From the NCBI GenBank assembly GCA_963991775.1, contig CAXDRM010000002.1, positions 1-43,980 on the forward strand: a stretch of DNA of 43,980 nt, read 5' to 3'. The notes under the pieces are model-generated. The model had not been told where the DNA came from, searched no databases, and was given only the letters and a program-made list of their open reading frames with translations. Position 1 is the stretch's first letter. Every line of letters begins with the position of its first letter. The translations under genes and the position numbers were made by a program. The DNA is from CAXDRM01 sp963991775. Its GTDB lineage: Bacteria > Pseudomonadota > Alphaproteobacteria > Rickettsiales > JABIRX01. Positions 15,926 through 24,126 of this stretch are shown piece by piece.

Positions 15926-18900
15926 TAATCTGATAGCTAGACGTAAAGCTTTTACTTTTTTATTTATAGTACTGGTTTTTCTTGGTTTTAAATCATATCA
16001 GAATATCCCGCGTGAAGAATATCCAGATGTACAAATTCCTATAGTATTTGTTTCACTTGATTATGAAGGTATTTCTCCTGAGGATGGTGAAAAGCTTTTA
16101 CTAAAACCTGTAGAAAAAGAAGTTCAATCCATAACTGGCGTCAAGAAAATGACTTCTTATGCTATTGAGGGTAAAGCCTCTGTAGTTTTAGAATTTGATG
16201 CAGGTTTTGATAGCGACAAAGCTATTGATGATGTTAGAGAAAAAATAGATCTAGCTAGACCAGAATTGCCTACAGATATTGATGAGCCTAAAATAAAAGA
16301 AATAATCTTTAGTGAATTCCCAGTACTAAATGTTATTTTAACTGGCGCGGTGAATGAAAGAGCTTTAGTAAGAATTGCGCGTAATTTACAAGATAGAATT
16401 GAAGAAATCTCCGAAGTATTAGAAGTCAATATTGCGGGTGATCTTGAAGAGACTGTAGAAATAGTCATTGATCCTATAAAGCTTGAAGCATTTGGCATAT
16501 CTTTTTCTGTCATTGAAAGAATCCTTAATAATAATCGCCTAGTTACAGCTGGAGCATTAATTTCAGGCTCAAGCCGTTATGCAGTTAAGATACCAGGCTT
16601 ACTTGAAGACCTTGATGATATTTTAGAACTACCATTAAAATCTAATGGTGATCGCGTGGTTAAAGTTGCAGATATTGCTGAAATTAAAAAAAGCTATAAA
16701 CCAAGAACCTCAATTGCTCGGGTTAATGGACAAACTGCTGTAACCTTAGAAGTTTCAAAACGCTCTGGTGAAAATGTAATTGCGACAGTTAGAAAAGTTA
16801 GAGAGCTAGTAGAAATAGAACGTAAATTCTTACCTGAAACTTTAGAAATTATCTTTGCTCAAGATTCATCTGCACGTATTATGACCTCAAATGATGATTT
16901 GCAAAATAACATTATTTTTGCAGTACTCTTAGTTTTAATCACTTTGCTTTTTACCGTAGGTTTAAAACCTGCATTTTTAGTAGCGCTAAGTATTCCTGGT
17001 ACCTTTGTTTTAGCAGCACTTATTTTAAAGCAGCTTGATATTAGTTTGAATATTGTGGTGCTATTTTCACTTATTCTCTCAGTTGGCCTTTTAGTTGATG
17101 CAGCTATTGTAATTACTGAATATGCAGATCGTGAATTAAGCAAACATAATTCTGGTATCAAAGCATTTTCTGCTGCTGTAAAAAGAATGGCTCTGCCTAT
17201 CATAATTTCTACCATCACTACTTTAATAGTATTTATGCCTTTGCTTTTTTGGCCAGGTGTAGTTGGTCAATTCATGCTCTTCATTCCGCTTACCTTAATA
17301 ATTACCCTATCCTGCTCTTTATTAATGGCTTTAATCTTTGTACCAATTATTGGCTCTTGGTCTAGTAAAGATAAAGAAAGCGACTTACGCTCAAAATTCG
17401 CTAAAAATTTTGTAAGAGCCTATGGCAAGCTGGTAACTAAAGTCCTACATTTTCCAGTAATTTTTGCTTTAATAGTCTTTATGGCACTGATTAGCTCAAT
17501 TTATAGCTTTGCAAAATTTGGTAAAGGTTCTGAGTTTTTTCCAGAGATTGAACCTGACAATGCATCTATTAATATTAGAGCTAGAGGAAATCTATCTATC
17601 TATGAAAAAGATGAAATCGCTCAAAAAGCCGAAGAATTAATGGGCCATGATAAAAAGCAAATTACCACAATATATTCACGTATTGGTGATACAGGCAGTA
17701 ATCAAGGTGATAATGCAGGACCAGCAGACACTATTGCAGCTTTACAATTAGAGCTTAATGATTGGCGCTACCGAGATAAGGCTAAAGATATTTTAGCTGA
17801 TCTTGGTACAAAACTTTCAGAGATGTATGGTATTATTATCGAGGCTGACCAAGAAAAGAAAGGACCAGCTTCAGGAAAAGATATTCAAATAGAAGTTAGC
17901 TCGCGCAATACTAAAATAATAGATGTTAATGCATTGAAACTTGTTGAATTTATGCAAGCTTCAGAGCTATTTAAAGATATTGAAGATTCACGACAATTAC
18001 CCTCAATTGAATGGAAATTTGACGTTGATCGCGAATTAGCTGAACAATCTGGTTTAACTGTTAGTGAAATAGGTAATTATATGAAATTAGTAACTAATGG
18101 TATTGTAGCTACTAGTTATCGTCCAGATTATAGTGACGATGAAGTTGATATAGTAATTAGATTTCCAGAAGAATACCGTAATATTTCACAATTTGATTTA
18201 TTAAAAGCAATTTTACCAAATGGCGATGCTGTACCAATTACTAGTTTCATAACCCAAACTGCTCAGCAAGAAGTTAATAAGATTGATCGTATAGATGGTT
18301 ATAGAGTTGTAACCATTAAAGCCAATATTACTGAAGGAACTTTAACTAATATAGGTGTTAAGCAAATTGCTGAATGGTTAGCAGCTGGCAATTTATCGCC
18401 AGAAGTGAATGTTAAATTTGGTGGAGAAGACGAAGATAGCAAAGAAACTGGAGCATTTTTACAAAGTGCCTTTGGTATTGCCTTATTAGTAATGGCCCTA
18501 ATCTTAGTTATTCAGTTTAACTCTATCTATAAAATGATCATTATTATAAGTGCGGCTTATCTTTCTACTGCTGGAGTGTTAATTGGTTTATTAGTAAGCA
18601 ATAGCCCTTTTGGTATTGTAATGTGTGGTGTCGGTATTATCTCACTTGCTGGTATAGTGGTTAACAACAATATTATCTTTATTGATACTTATGATAGATT
18701 AAGAAAAAACAGCATTAGCCCGGTAAGAGCTATTGTCTCAACTGCCACAAAACGTCTTAGACCTATTTTGCTTACTTCTATTACTACTGTCTTAGGTTTA
18801 TTACCTATGGTTTTTAGTATGAATATTAATTTCTTTTCTAGGGAGGTTTATTTTAATTCACCATCAAGTGATTGGTGGCAACAATTATCCACTACAATTG

Positions 18901-19016
18901 CTAGCGGCTTAATTTTTGCGACTATTTTAACCTTATTCTTTACCCCTGCTCTACTGTTGATTGGAGAAAAATGTAGTTACTTTTGGCAAAAGAAATTAAG
19001 TAAAAAGAGCAATTAA
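15912..19016 (+). CDS. RND-family efflux transporter, inner-membrane pump
   Basis: This protein of about 1034 residues has the two-fold RND layout: a membrane segment, a large periplasmic loop, five helices, then a repeat of the set. The N-terminal YPDVQIPIVFV and PREEYPD blocks are those of the AcrB/HAE1 group. In transmembrane helix 4 the proton-relay pair of AcrB (DD) reads LVDAAIV, with one Asp kept. In helix 10 the Lys region reads GIVVNNNIIFID, with Asn in place of Lys, as in MdtB-like and many uncharacterised pumps. Substrate cannot be predicted. The ATG at 15912 overlaps the adaptor stop and is preferred over one 60 bases upstream. Confidence 0.92.
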   Translation: MSLIDNLIARRKAFTFLFIVLVFLGFKSYQNIPREEYPDVQIPIVFVSLDYEGISPEDGEKLLLKPVEKEVQSITGVKKMTSYAIEGKASVVLEFDAGFDSDKAIDDVREKIDLARPELPTDIDEPKIKEIIFSEFPVLNVILTGAVNERALVRIARNLQDRIEEISEVLEVNIAGDLEETVEIVIDPIKLEAFGISFSVIERILNNNRLVTAGALISGSSRYAVKIPGLLEDLDDILELPLKSNGDRVVKVADIAEIKKSYKPRTSIARVNGQTAVTLEVSKRSGENVIATVRKVRELVEIERKFLPETLEIIFAQDSSARIMTSNDDLQNNIIFAVLLVLITLLFTVGLKPAFLVALSIPGTFVLAALILKQLDISLNIVVLFSLILSVGLLVDAAIVITEYADRELSKHNSGIKAFSAAVKRMALPIIISTITTLIVFMPLLFWPGVVGQFMLFIPLTLIITLSCSLLMALIFVPIIGSWSSKDKESDLRSKFAKNFVRAYGKLVTKVLHFPVIFALIVFMALISSIYSFAKFGKGSEFFPEIEPDNASINIRARGNLSIYEKDEIAQKAEELMGHDKKQITTIYSRIGDTGSNQGDNAGPADTIAALQLELNDWRYRDKAKDILADLGTKLSEMYGIIIEADQEKKGPASGKDIQIEVSSRNTKIIDVNALKLVEFMQASELFKDIEDSRQLPSIEWKFDVDRELAEQSGLTVSEIGNYMKLVTNGIVATSYRPDYSDDEVDIVIRFPEEYRNISQFDLLKAILPNGDAVPITSFITQTAQQEVNKIDRIDGYRVVTIKANITEGTLTNIGVKQIAEWLAAGNLSPEVNVKFGGEDEDSKETGAFLQSAFGIALLVMALILVIQFNSIYKMIIIISAAYLSTAGVLIGLLVSNSPFGIVMCGVGIISLAGIVVNNNIIFIDTYDRLRKNSISPVRAIVSTATKRLRPILLTSITTVLGLLPMVFSMNINFFSREVYFNSPSSDWWQQLSTTIASGLIFATILTLFFTPALLLIGEKCSYFWQKKLSKKSN

Positions 19017-19051
19017 ACTGATAAAACCTTAATAATCTGACTAATAGATTT

Positions 19052-19402
19052 ATGTTAACTATCTACGGAATAAAAAATTGTGACACTGTCAAGAAAGCTT
19101 TGAAATGGCTTGAAGAAAACAACTGCGAATATCAATTTCATGACTATAAAAAATCAGGAATTGATGAGCCTTTTTTAAAATCACTGATTGATAAATTAGG
19201 TTGGGAAAATGTACTAAATCTTAAAAGCAGAACTTGGCGTTTATTAAGTGACGATAAAAAACCTAGTAATGCATCCGCTGCTCTAAAACTAGCTAAAGAA
19301 CAAACTTCTATAATCAAACGACCTATCTTAGATAATGGTAATAGTGAACAAATTATCGGTTTTAAAGCAGAGGATTATAAAAATCTTATGCTAAAAGATT
19401 AG
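19052..19402 (+). CDS. ArsC/Spx-like thioredoxin-fold protein, YffB type
   Basis: This 116-residue protein has the ArsC-family fold, starting with GIKNCDTVKKALKWLEEN (single Cys at position 10) and containing IIKRPILDN near residue 90. Only one cysteine is present, so it lacks the cysteine triad of the thioredoxin-coupled arsenate reductases. Its motifs match the YffB/Spx-like branch, whose role is poorly known and may involve glutathione. It follows the RND pump by 35 bases and may be a late member of that operon. Confidence 0.85.
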   Translation: MLTIYGIKNCDTVKKALKWLEENNCEYQFHDYKKSGIDEPFLKSLIDKLGWENVLNLKSRTWRLLSDDKKPSNASAALKLAKEQTSIIKRPILDNGNSEQIIGFKAEDYKNLMLKD

Positions 19403-19540
19403 CGTCTCTAGTATTTTTTAAATCTAAAACAATAATCCTTTACAACAGAGCTATTTTATTGCATAAAAACTTCGCTAAAATAATTTTAGCCTATCTTATT
19501 TCATGAAGAAAAGACTAAATAAGATACCCAGATATAAATT

Positions 19541-19616
19541 AAAAAGGGTATATTATTTAAGTATTTTTAATGAGCATGAGAGCAAAAAAGTGTGATGAAA
19601 ATAAGATACCCTTTTT
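19541..19616 (+). terminator. hairpin with T-run between the YffB gene and the tRNA
   Basis: AAAAAGGGTAT (19541-19551) pairs perfectly with ATACCCTTTTT (19606-19616), and the T-run is built into the 3' arm. The word AATAAGATACCC occurs twice, at 19518-19529 and 19600-19611, so GGGTAT can pair with either the upstream or the downstream copy. The tRNA starts three bases after the T-run. A separate 17-base palindrome lies at 19474-19490. Confidence 0.5.
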
Positions 19617-19619
19617 TAA

Positions 19620-19696
19620 GGGCCAGTAGCTCAGTTGGTTAGAGCACGTCGCTCATAACGATGTGGTCGTGGGTTCAAGTCCCTCCTGGCCCACCA
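19620..19696 (+). tRNA. tRNA with CAU anticodon, probably tRNA-Ile2
   Basis: A cloverleaf can be drawn by hand: 7-bp acceptor GGGCCAG/CTGGCCC, D stem GCTC/GAGC, anticodon stem CGTCG/CGATG with loop CTCATAA (anticodon CAT), 5-nt variable loop, T loop TTCAAGT, discriminator A and encoded CCA (19694-19696). The body resembles bacterial tRNA-Ile with lysidine-modified CAU more than elongator or initiator tRNA-Met, but this needs tilS-recognition or covariance scoring. The T stem GTGGG/CCCTC has a U-U mismatch at the second pair. Confidence 0.9.
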
Positions 19697-19714
19697 TTCT
19701 TAAAATAAATTTGT

Positions 19715-20158
19715 CTACCAATGTTTTAGACCTTGAGCACCCCATTTATTTGGCGCCATTGGATTACCAAAAATAGAGGCATCTTCAAGTCTAAGTGGAT
19801 AACCTTGACCCGATGCTTTTGGTGTCATGCCCGCTTCTCTTAAAGTTGATACCGCAACATGTCGACAAAAAATCATGGCAGATGACCAACCATTTAGATA
19901 ATAGGTATTATTATCAATCACCATCTCCTTATCCTTATTATATTTATAAAAAGTTTTATAATAATCATTGGCAAATCCTGTTGATAAACCAGTTTCACAA
20001 CCATCTAACCAACCTTGTTGATAATCAGGCGGACCATCCGGCATTTGCTTAAATAATCTACTTTTTGGCGCAAAAATACTATCCTTGGTTGGATTACATG
20101 CGCCTAATAATAAGCTAAAAATAATAATAAATATGTTAAATAATTTTACTTTGAACAT
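19715..20158 (-). CDS. small lipoprotein with two-Cys repeat domain (copy 1)
   Basis: I do not recognise this 147-residue protein. It has a lipoprotein signal (lipobox LGAC, Cys at 21). It then has one copy of a domain shared with the three genes upstream: GPPDYQQGWLDGCETG, about 40 variable residues, then an aromatic-rich stretch ending in W..A..FC. The C-terminal tail is rich in Gly and Pro. The start overlaps the end of the preceding lipoprotein gene by 13 bases. It is the last gene of a four-gene unit read on the minus strand and faces the tRNA. Confidence 0.8.
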   Translation of the reverse strand: MFKVKLFNIFIIIFSLLLGACNPTKDSIFAPKSRLFKQMPDGPPDYQQGWLDGCETGLSTGFANDYYKTFYKYNKDKEMVIDNNTYYLNGWSSAMIFCRHVAVSTLREAGMTPKASGQGYPLRLEDASIFGNPMAPNKWGAQGLKHW

Positions 20159-20646
20159 TGAAATATACCTTTACATCCGACAAACATTGTATTCCACCAT
20201 GCCTCACCTTGACCTGGTAATCTTACCCCACCTCCAAAATTTAAATCAACACCTTGTGCAAGAGGATATGCAACTGTTGGGTTACCAGCTTTACTTTTGT
20301 GAGATTCTGGTCTTAGCCAAAACCATTTATGCTCAGGCTCAATAAATGCATCTATTGGCTCAAATGCATAACGATTAACAATATGAAAGCAATATAAGTA
20401 ACCTCTTCGCCAAGCATCATAATATTCATCATCAGCCATTAACTCACCATCTTGTTCATATCTAAAAAACATCTTTTGAAAACTATTTCCACGTGAGTAC
20501 ATTGCTGTATTACAACCTTGTCTAGCACCTTTTACCAAGCCATATGAACCATATTTAGGCAAGTCAATGTTGGCAGGATATAGCACATATTTTGAGCATG
20601 AAGTTAAGGCTGATAATGTTAATAATAAGATAAGTATTTCTTTCAT
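20146..20646 (-). CDS. small lipoprotein with divergent two-Cys repeat domain (copy 2)
   Basis: This is an unrecognised 166-residue lipoprotein (lipobox LTSC). The shared domain is the most divergent of the set: GLVKGARQGCNTAM replaces the G(W/F)xDGCxSG motif, followed by the Y..W..G..YC end. The tail is Gly-rich with two further cysteines (VGCKGIFQC) not present in its neighbours. The gap to the preceding gene is 8 bases. The same two-cysteine spacing suggests a disulfide-stabilised periplasmic or surface domain. No function can be given. Confidence 0.8.
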   Translation of the reverse strand: MKEILILLLTLSALTSCSKYVLYPANIDLPKYGSYGLVKGARQGCNTAMYSRGNSFQKMFFRYEQDGELMADDEYYDAWRRGYLYCFHIVNRYAFEPIDAFIEPEHKWFWLRPESHKSKAGNPTVAYPLAQGVDLNFGGGVRLPGQGEAWWNTMFVGCKGIFQCSK

Positions 20647-20654
20647 ATATAAGC

Positions 20655-21275
20655 CTATAGAAAATTTCTTCTTCCTGACTCCATAAGGTCATAGTAACGA
20701 TGACAATACCAGAAGGCAGTTTTCCAACCTGCATTATATTTTGGGTTAAAACGATCACCCTCGATATAACGAGCATCTTTAAAAAAGCGGTATACAAATT
20801 TATGCTTAGTTTTACCATTTGCACCTTTACCGCTGTTACAACCATCTACCCAACCACGACGATATTCTTCTGGCCCTGGCGGTGCATCTGATAATAGGTT
20901 TTTTCTAATACTGCCTGGCATAGCTTTATTTTGTAGACTCCAACTAACTCTAAAAAATGAGGCTGGCCTACCAATTGCCATTGATTTCATCCATAGATAA
21001 CAGTAGGTAAAAGCATCTTGCCAGGTTCTACGATATAATAGTGATCTATTGTTAAGTACCGGATGTTTATAGTAACCTTGGAAAGTACTTGCGAATAAAT
21101 TATATTGATTCTCAGACATTCCAGAATTACAGCCATCAGTAAATCCCGCCTGGAACTCAGGCGGTCCAGGTGGTGGAGTTTTTTTAGCCCATACAGGTTT
21201 AGACAAAAAATTTATCATCTTATTACTACATGAACCTAAAGCTAGAAATGTTACCAAAAATAATATTTTCCACAT
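20655..21275 (-). CDS. lipoprotein with two tandem copies of the two-Cys repeat domain (copy 3)
   Basis: This is an unrecognised 206-residue lipoprotein (lipobox LGSC). It carries the shared domain twice. The first copy starts at GPPEFQAGFTDGCNSG (about residues 37-52) and ends in W..AFTYC. The second starts at GPEEYRRGWVDGCNSG (about 133-148) and ends in W..AFWYC. Between the copies are short linkers rich in Pro. The duplication inside one protein, together with single copies in the neighbours, defines the domain borders. It lies 6 bases after the first gene of the unit. Confidence 0.82.
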   Translation of the reverse strand: MWKILFLVTFLALGSCSNKMINFLSKPVWAKKTPPPGPPEFQAGFTDGCNSGMSENQYNLFASTFQGYYKHPVLNNRSLLYRRTWQDAFTYCYLWMKSMAIGRPASFFRVSWSLQNKAMPGSIRKNLLSDAPPGPEEYRRGWVDGCNSGKGANGKTKHKFVYRFFKDARYIEGDRFNPKYNAGWKTAFWYCHRYYDLMESGRRNFL

Positions 21276-21281
21276 AAATTC

Positions 21282-21614
21282 TTACGCAACAACGTTATCA
21301 AGTAAGTACAGACAATGCTCTTCTCCATCAAAGAAACCAGCTGCATAGACTCTATTTTGAGTCAATAACCAACCATCAAATTCAGGTTTTATATTTCTAA
21401 GCATACCCTGTGCTGCAATACCAAATGAGGATTTACAACCATCTCTAAAACCCTTAGTGTAATCATCATCACCATCAGGTAGACCTCTGGCCATATAGGG
21501 ACGACCTCTCAAACCCCAATCCCATGATTTAGGCATACTCCACGCTTCATGCACACATGAGCTTAAAGTTAAGAAAATGATTGATAATGTAAAAAAACGT
21601 CTGATTTTGCTCAT
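21282..21614 (-). CDS. small lipoprotein with two-Cys repeat domain (copy 4, first gene of unit)
   Basis: This is an unrecognised 110-residue lipoprotein (lipobox LSSC). One copy of the domain is present: PDGDDDYTKGFRDGCKSS, then about 33 residues, then Y..GFFDGEEHC. It is the first gene downstream of a good promoter (21643-21671), with an AGGCGG Shine-Dalgarno just before the ATG. The four genes are spaced 6, 8 and -13 bases, so they form one transcript. Confidence 0.8.
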   Translation of the reverse strand: MSKIRRFFTLSIIFLTLSSCVHEAWSMPKSWDWGLRGRPYMARGLPDGDDDYTKGFRDGCKSSFGIAAQGMLRNIKPEFDGWLLTQNRVYAAGFFDGEEHCLYLLDNVVA

Positions 21615-21642
21615 TTACCGCCTAAAATTAAAATGCACGTAT

Positions 21643-21671
21643 ATTATAGCATATTTTTAGGCTTAGAGCAA
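21643..21671 (-). promoter_or_regulatory. promoter of the four-lipoprotein unit
   Basis: On the minus strand there is a -35 TTGCTC (21666-21671), exactly 17 bases of spacer and a perfect -10 TATAAT (21643-21648), giving a start near 21636 and a leader of about 22 nt. The -10 lies inside a hairpin: GCCTAAAA at 21620-21627 pairs with TTTTAGGC near 21655-21662. This could be an operator-like symmetry or the terminator of the upstream prepilin gene. Confidence 0.65.
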
Positions 21672-21710
21672 ATGCAAGGCAGGTTTGAAGCTAAAGAAAG
21701 AAAACCAGGC

Positions 21711-22475
21711 TTAGAAACGATCCAACTTATATGCTAGAACGCAAGTTTTTGAATTTTCATAGTTTGCGTAGGTAGCAAGATCTGTAAGGCAGCTACCACT
21801 TACGCCTAGAGGCGCATAATTGCTACCAATAAAGGCTATAAGATTGCCTTCTGAAGGATGAGCATCATCTATTTTTTTATCGTAGCGTAACGCATCTTTG
21901 GGCAGCAAATTTCCTAACAAAGGCATATTGCTTACATCTGCAGCAATGTCTAAACCACCTACTACTAAATAATTTCTTTCTGCAACTGCAATATCAAGGC
22001 TAGAGCCAGATTTTCTAGAAAAACTACTATAGTGATGAGCCGCATATCTCCCGTAATTATCATAATTTGTTTTTGGAAAAATATCTTCATCTGTAGGAGT
22101 AGAAGAGCTTGATATAGTAAATTCTGGGTTTACAATATTAGCCGCTTTAAGATGCAACCAAAATTTTGAAAACTCAGCGGGGCTCTCAATTAAACCATCG
22201 CCATCACCCGAACAAATATCCGAGCCACCATTATCTCCTAAACAATTATTACCAAAAAATTGGGCTGCTTTAGCAAAATCACCAGGATATTGTCTATATG
22301 TACTTATGAAACTAACTACCGAAGTTTTGTATTTTTCAAGATTAGAAATATCTTTATTAAGAGCTGTAGTATTTAAAAGTCTGCTCCCTGCTACTATACC
22401 AACAGCGAGTAAACCAATAATAATCAAAGTAACTGATAATTCTACTAATGAAAAAGCTCGGTTATTTAACATCAT
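21711..22475 (-). CDS. type IV prepilin / pseudopilin-like protein
   Basis: This 254-residue protein has a short basic leader and the class III signal: NNRA then FSLVELSVTLIIIGLLAVGIVAG, with E at +5 and a roughly 20-residue hydrophobic helix. The residue before the cleavage site is Ala rather than the usual Gly. The globular part contains YRQYPGDFAKA and a Cys-bounded, Asp/Gly-rich loop (CLGDNGGSDICSGDGDG) that recalls calcium-binding loops of major pseudopilins. A second gene of the same type lies at 28090-28827. No pilus or type II secretion assembly gene is in the window. Confidence 0.85.
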   Translation of the reverse strand: MMLNNRAFSLVELSVTLIIIGLLAVGIVAGSRLLNTTALNKDISNLEKYKTSVVSFISTYRQYPGDFAKAAQFFGNNCLGDNGGSDICSGDGDGLIESPAEFSKFWLHLKAANIVNPEFTISSSSTPTDEDIFPKTNYDNYGRYAAHHYSSFSRKSGSSLDIAVAERNYLVVGGLDIAADVSNMPLLGNLLPKDALRYDKKIDDAHPSEGNLIAFIGSNYAPLGVSGSCLTDLATYANYENSKTCVLAYKLDRF

Positions 22476-22519
22476 AAATATTAGTAGCTTAGCACTACTT
22501 AAGTGATCAATAGATAAAT

Positions 22520-23974
22520 CTACTTACCAGTCATGATTCTATCAACTAACTGCTGCGTAGTAGGTATAAAACCATCAGCATAATATGGATCAGCAGCAAA
22601 TTTAAAGGCATTATGACCAGCAAACATTAGCTCATTATCAACATTACCATCTACAATAATATTTTGTAGAGTTTTTTGAATACAGAAACTTCTAGGATCA
22701 GGTTTCTTACCTGTAGTATAATTATGCTCTTCTGAACTATACCAATTACTAAATTTACAAGCAGTTAAACAACCCATGCAATCAGCTTGATCCTTTTTAA
22801 TTTCCATAGCTTTTTCAGGAGATACAAAAATAAGCGTGCTATCTTCAGTTTTCATCACCTCGGTAAAGCCTTGGCTTTTCCAATTTTCAGCTAATTTAGC
22901 AGAGTCTTGATCTGTAAAAAATTGACGATTTCTTCTACCATAAGTAACTGCAACATTATGCTCTGCTGTTGCCTCACTACTATATGCAACTTGACGATCA
23001 GATCTAGCTCGCAATTCTTTGATAAAATCATTATTGACTGCTGATGAATAAAAACCTGTTGGGCTGAAACGGTTTAAAAAAACATCACCTTCTTTTAAAG
23101 TAAGTAGCTTTTGCTTCCATTCTTCAGGAGCAGGGTTCTCTTTAGTTACAATTGGCCTTGTACCATATTGAAAAGCAATTTTACCAATTTTTTTATCATC
23201 TAACCATTCAGCGTAATCTTCTAAGTGCCAAACTCCTCCTGCCATGATAATTGGTACATCTTCAAGACCCACCTCATTCATAAAAGCACGAATTTCAACA
23301 AGACGTGGATATGGATCTTGAGCTTGATTAGGATCTTCAGCATTAGAAAGACCATTATGCCCTCCTGCTTTCCAAGGATCTTCATAAACTACCCCACCAA
23401 TATATTGTGAAAATTTTGAGTAAGATCTTTTCCATAAAGCTCTAAATGCACGCATTGATGAAACAATTGGATAATAAAAGAAATCATATTTTTCTGCGAG
23501 AGGCCCCAAACGATAAGGCATACCTGCACCACAAGTGATACCATGAATTAAGCCTTTTGCTTTTTCCATAACACCATGAATGATACGCTCTGTACCAGCT
23601 GCTTCCCAAAGTAGATTCATATGGATTCTACCGGTATTTTTTGCAATATCTGCAGCAATACGTGCTTGATCAATAGCAGCTTTAATTGAATGCTGCATTA
23701 ATTCTTCATGTTTTTCTAAACGAGTTTTACCTTTGTAAATAAGAGGTATTGCCTCTCCATTTGCATCGATTCTTTCAGCATTTACGCCTGAAAATGTTCC
23801 AACTGCTCCTGTGGCAGCAAAATGGCCTGCACTAAAGCCGTTACTCACTCCAACACCCTTACCACCTTCAATAATTGGTAAAGTTTCTAGCCCAGAAAGA
23901 GCTAATGATTTTAATCCTGATAACAAAATAGATTCACCTGTATGATTTCGATTTAACATTCTATATAAGCACAT
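22520..23974 (-). CDS. nitronate monooxygenase-like FMN oxidoreductase with C-terminal Cys cluster
   Basis: This 484-residue TIM-barrel flavoprotein belongs to the 2-nitropropane dioxygenase/PfaD group. The glycine-rich N-terminal SNGFSAGHFAATGAVGTFSG, the HGITCGAGMPYRL block, GGHNGLSN and the phosphate-binding IIMAGGVW region are all typical. Beyond the barrel (about residues 370-415) there is CMGCLTAC followed by SFC, four cysteines suited to a metal or Fe-S site. The physiological substrate is unknown. The family includes nitronate oxidases and enoyl reductases. Starts at 23974 or 23956 are both possible, and neither has a clear Shine-Dalgarno. It is divergent from mutS. Confidence 0.82.
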   Translation of the reverse strand: MCLYRMLNRNHTGESILLSGLKSLALSGLETLPIIEGGKGVGVSNGFSAGHFAATGAVGTFSGVNAERIDANGEAIPLIYKGKTRLEKHEELMQHSIKAAIDQARIAADIAKNTGRIHMNLLWEAAGTERIIHGVMEKAKGLIHGITCGAGMPYRLGPLAEKYDFFYYPIVSSMRAFRALWKRSYSKFSQYIGGVVYEDPWKAGGHNGLSNAEDPNQAQDPYPRLVEIRAFMNEVGLEDVPIIMAGGVWHLEDYAEWLDDKKIGKIAFQYGTRPIVTKENPAPEEWKQKLLTLKEGDVFLNRFSPTGFYSSAVNNDFIKELRARSDRQVAYSSEATAEHNVAVTYGRRNRQFFTDQDSAKLAENWKSQGFTEVMKTEDSTLIFVSPEKAMEIKKDQADCMGCLTACKFSNWYSSEEHNYTTGKKPDPRSFCIQKTLQNIIVDGNVDNELMFAGHNAFKFAADPYYADGFIPTTQQLVDRIMTGK

Positions 23975-23993
23975 TTTAAGGTCAAATTATTAA

Positions 23994-24023
23994 TTGATCT
24001 TAATAAGTCAATTAACGTATAAT
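23994..24023 (+). promoter_or_regulatory. probable promoter of mutS
   Basis: TTGATC (23994-23999), an 18-base spacer and a perfect TATAAT (24018-24023) place the start near 24030. The resulting leader of about 97 nt contains a copy of repeat family 3. Confidence 0.5.
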
Positions 24024-24064
24024 GACGGCTTACATGTAAAATGTCTTATGATAAAATTACTACC

Positions 24065-24109
24065 GTCCCCTCGGTAAAATTTTTGTCTAAGGTAAAATCA
24101 CTCGGGAAT
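24065..24109 (-). repeat. palindromic repeat family 3, copy e
   Basis: GTCCCCTCGGTAAAATTTTT followed by AAAATCACTCGGGAATC matches the family words (C/T)TCGGTA and TCACTC(A/G)AGAACC. It lies in the mutS leader, in the same orientation as copies a and c. Confidence 0.6.
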
Positions 24110-24126
24110 CTAATGTGTAAAATATC

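Noticed and set aside
16157..17218. Minus-strand frames inside the RND pump gene
   Set aside because: They are antisense shadows of a conserved transporter with no independent coding evidence.
20564..20891. Extra frames within the lipoprotein unit on both strands
   Set aside because: They overlap the repeat-domain genes in other frames and lack lipobox, Shine-Dalgarno and the shared domain.
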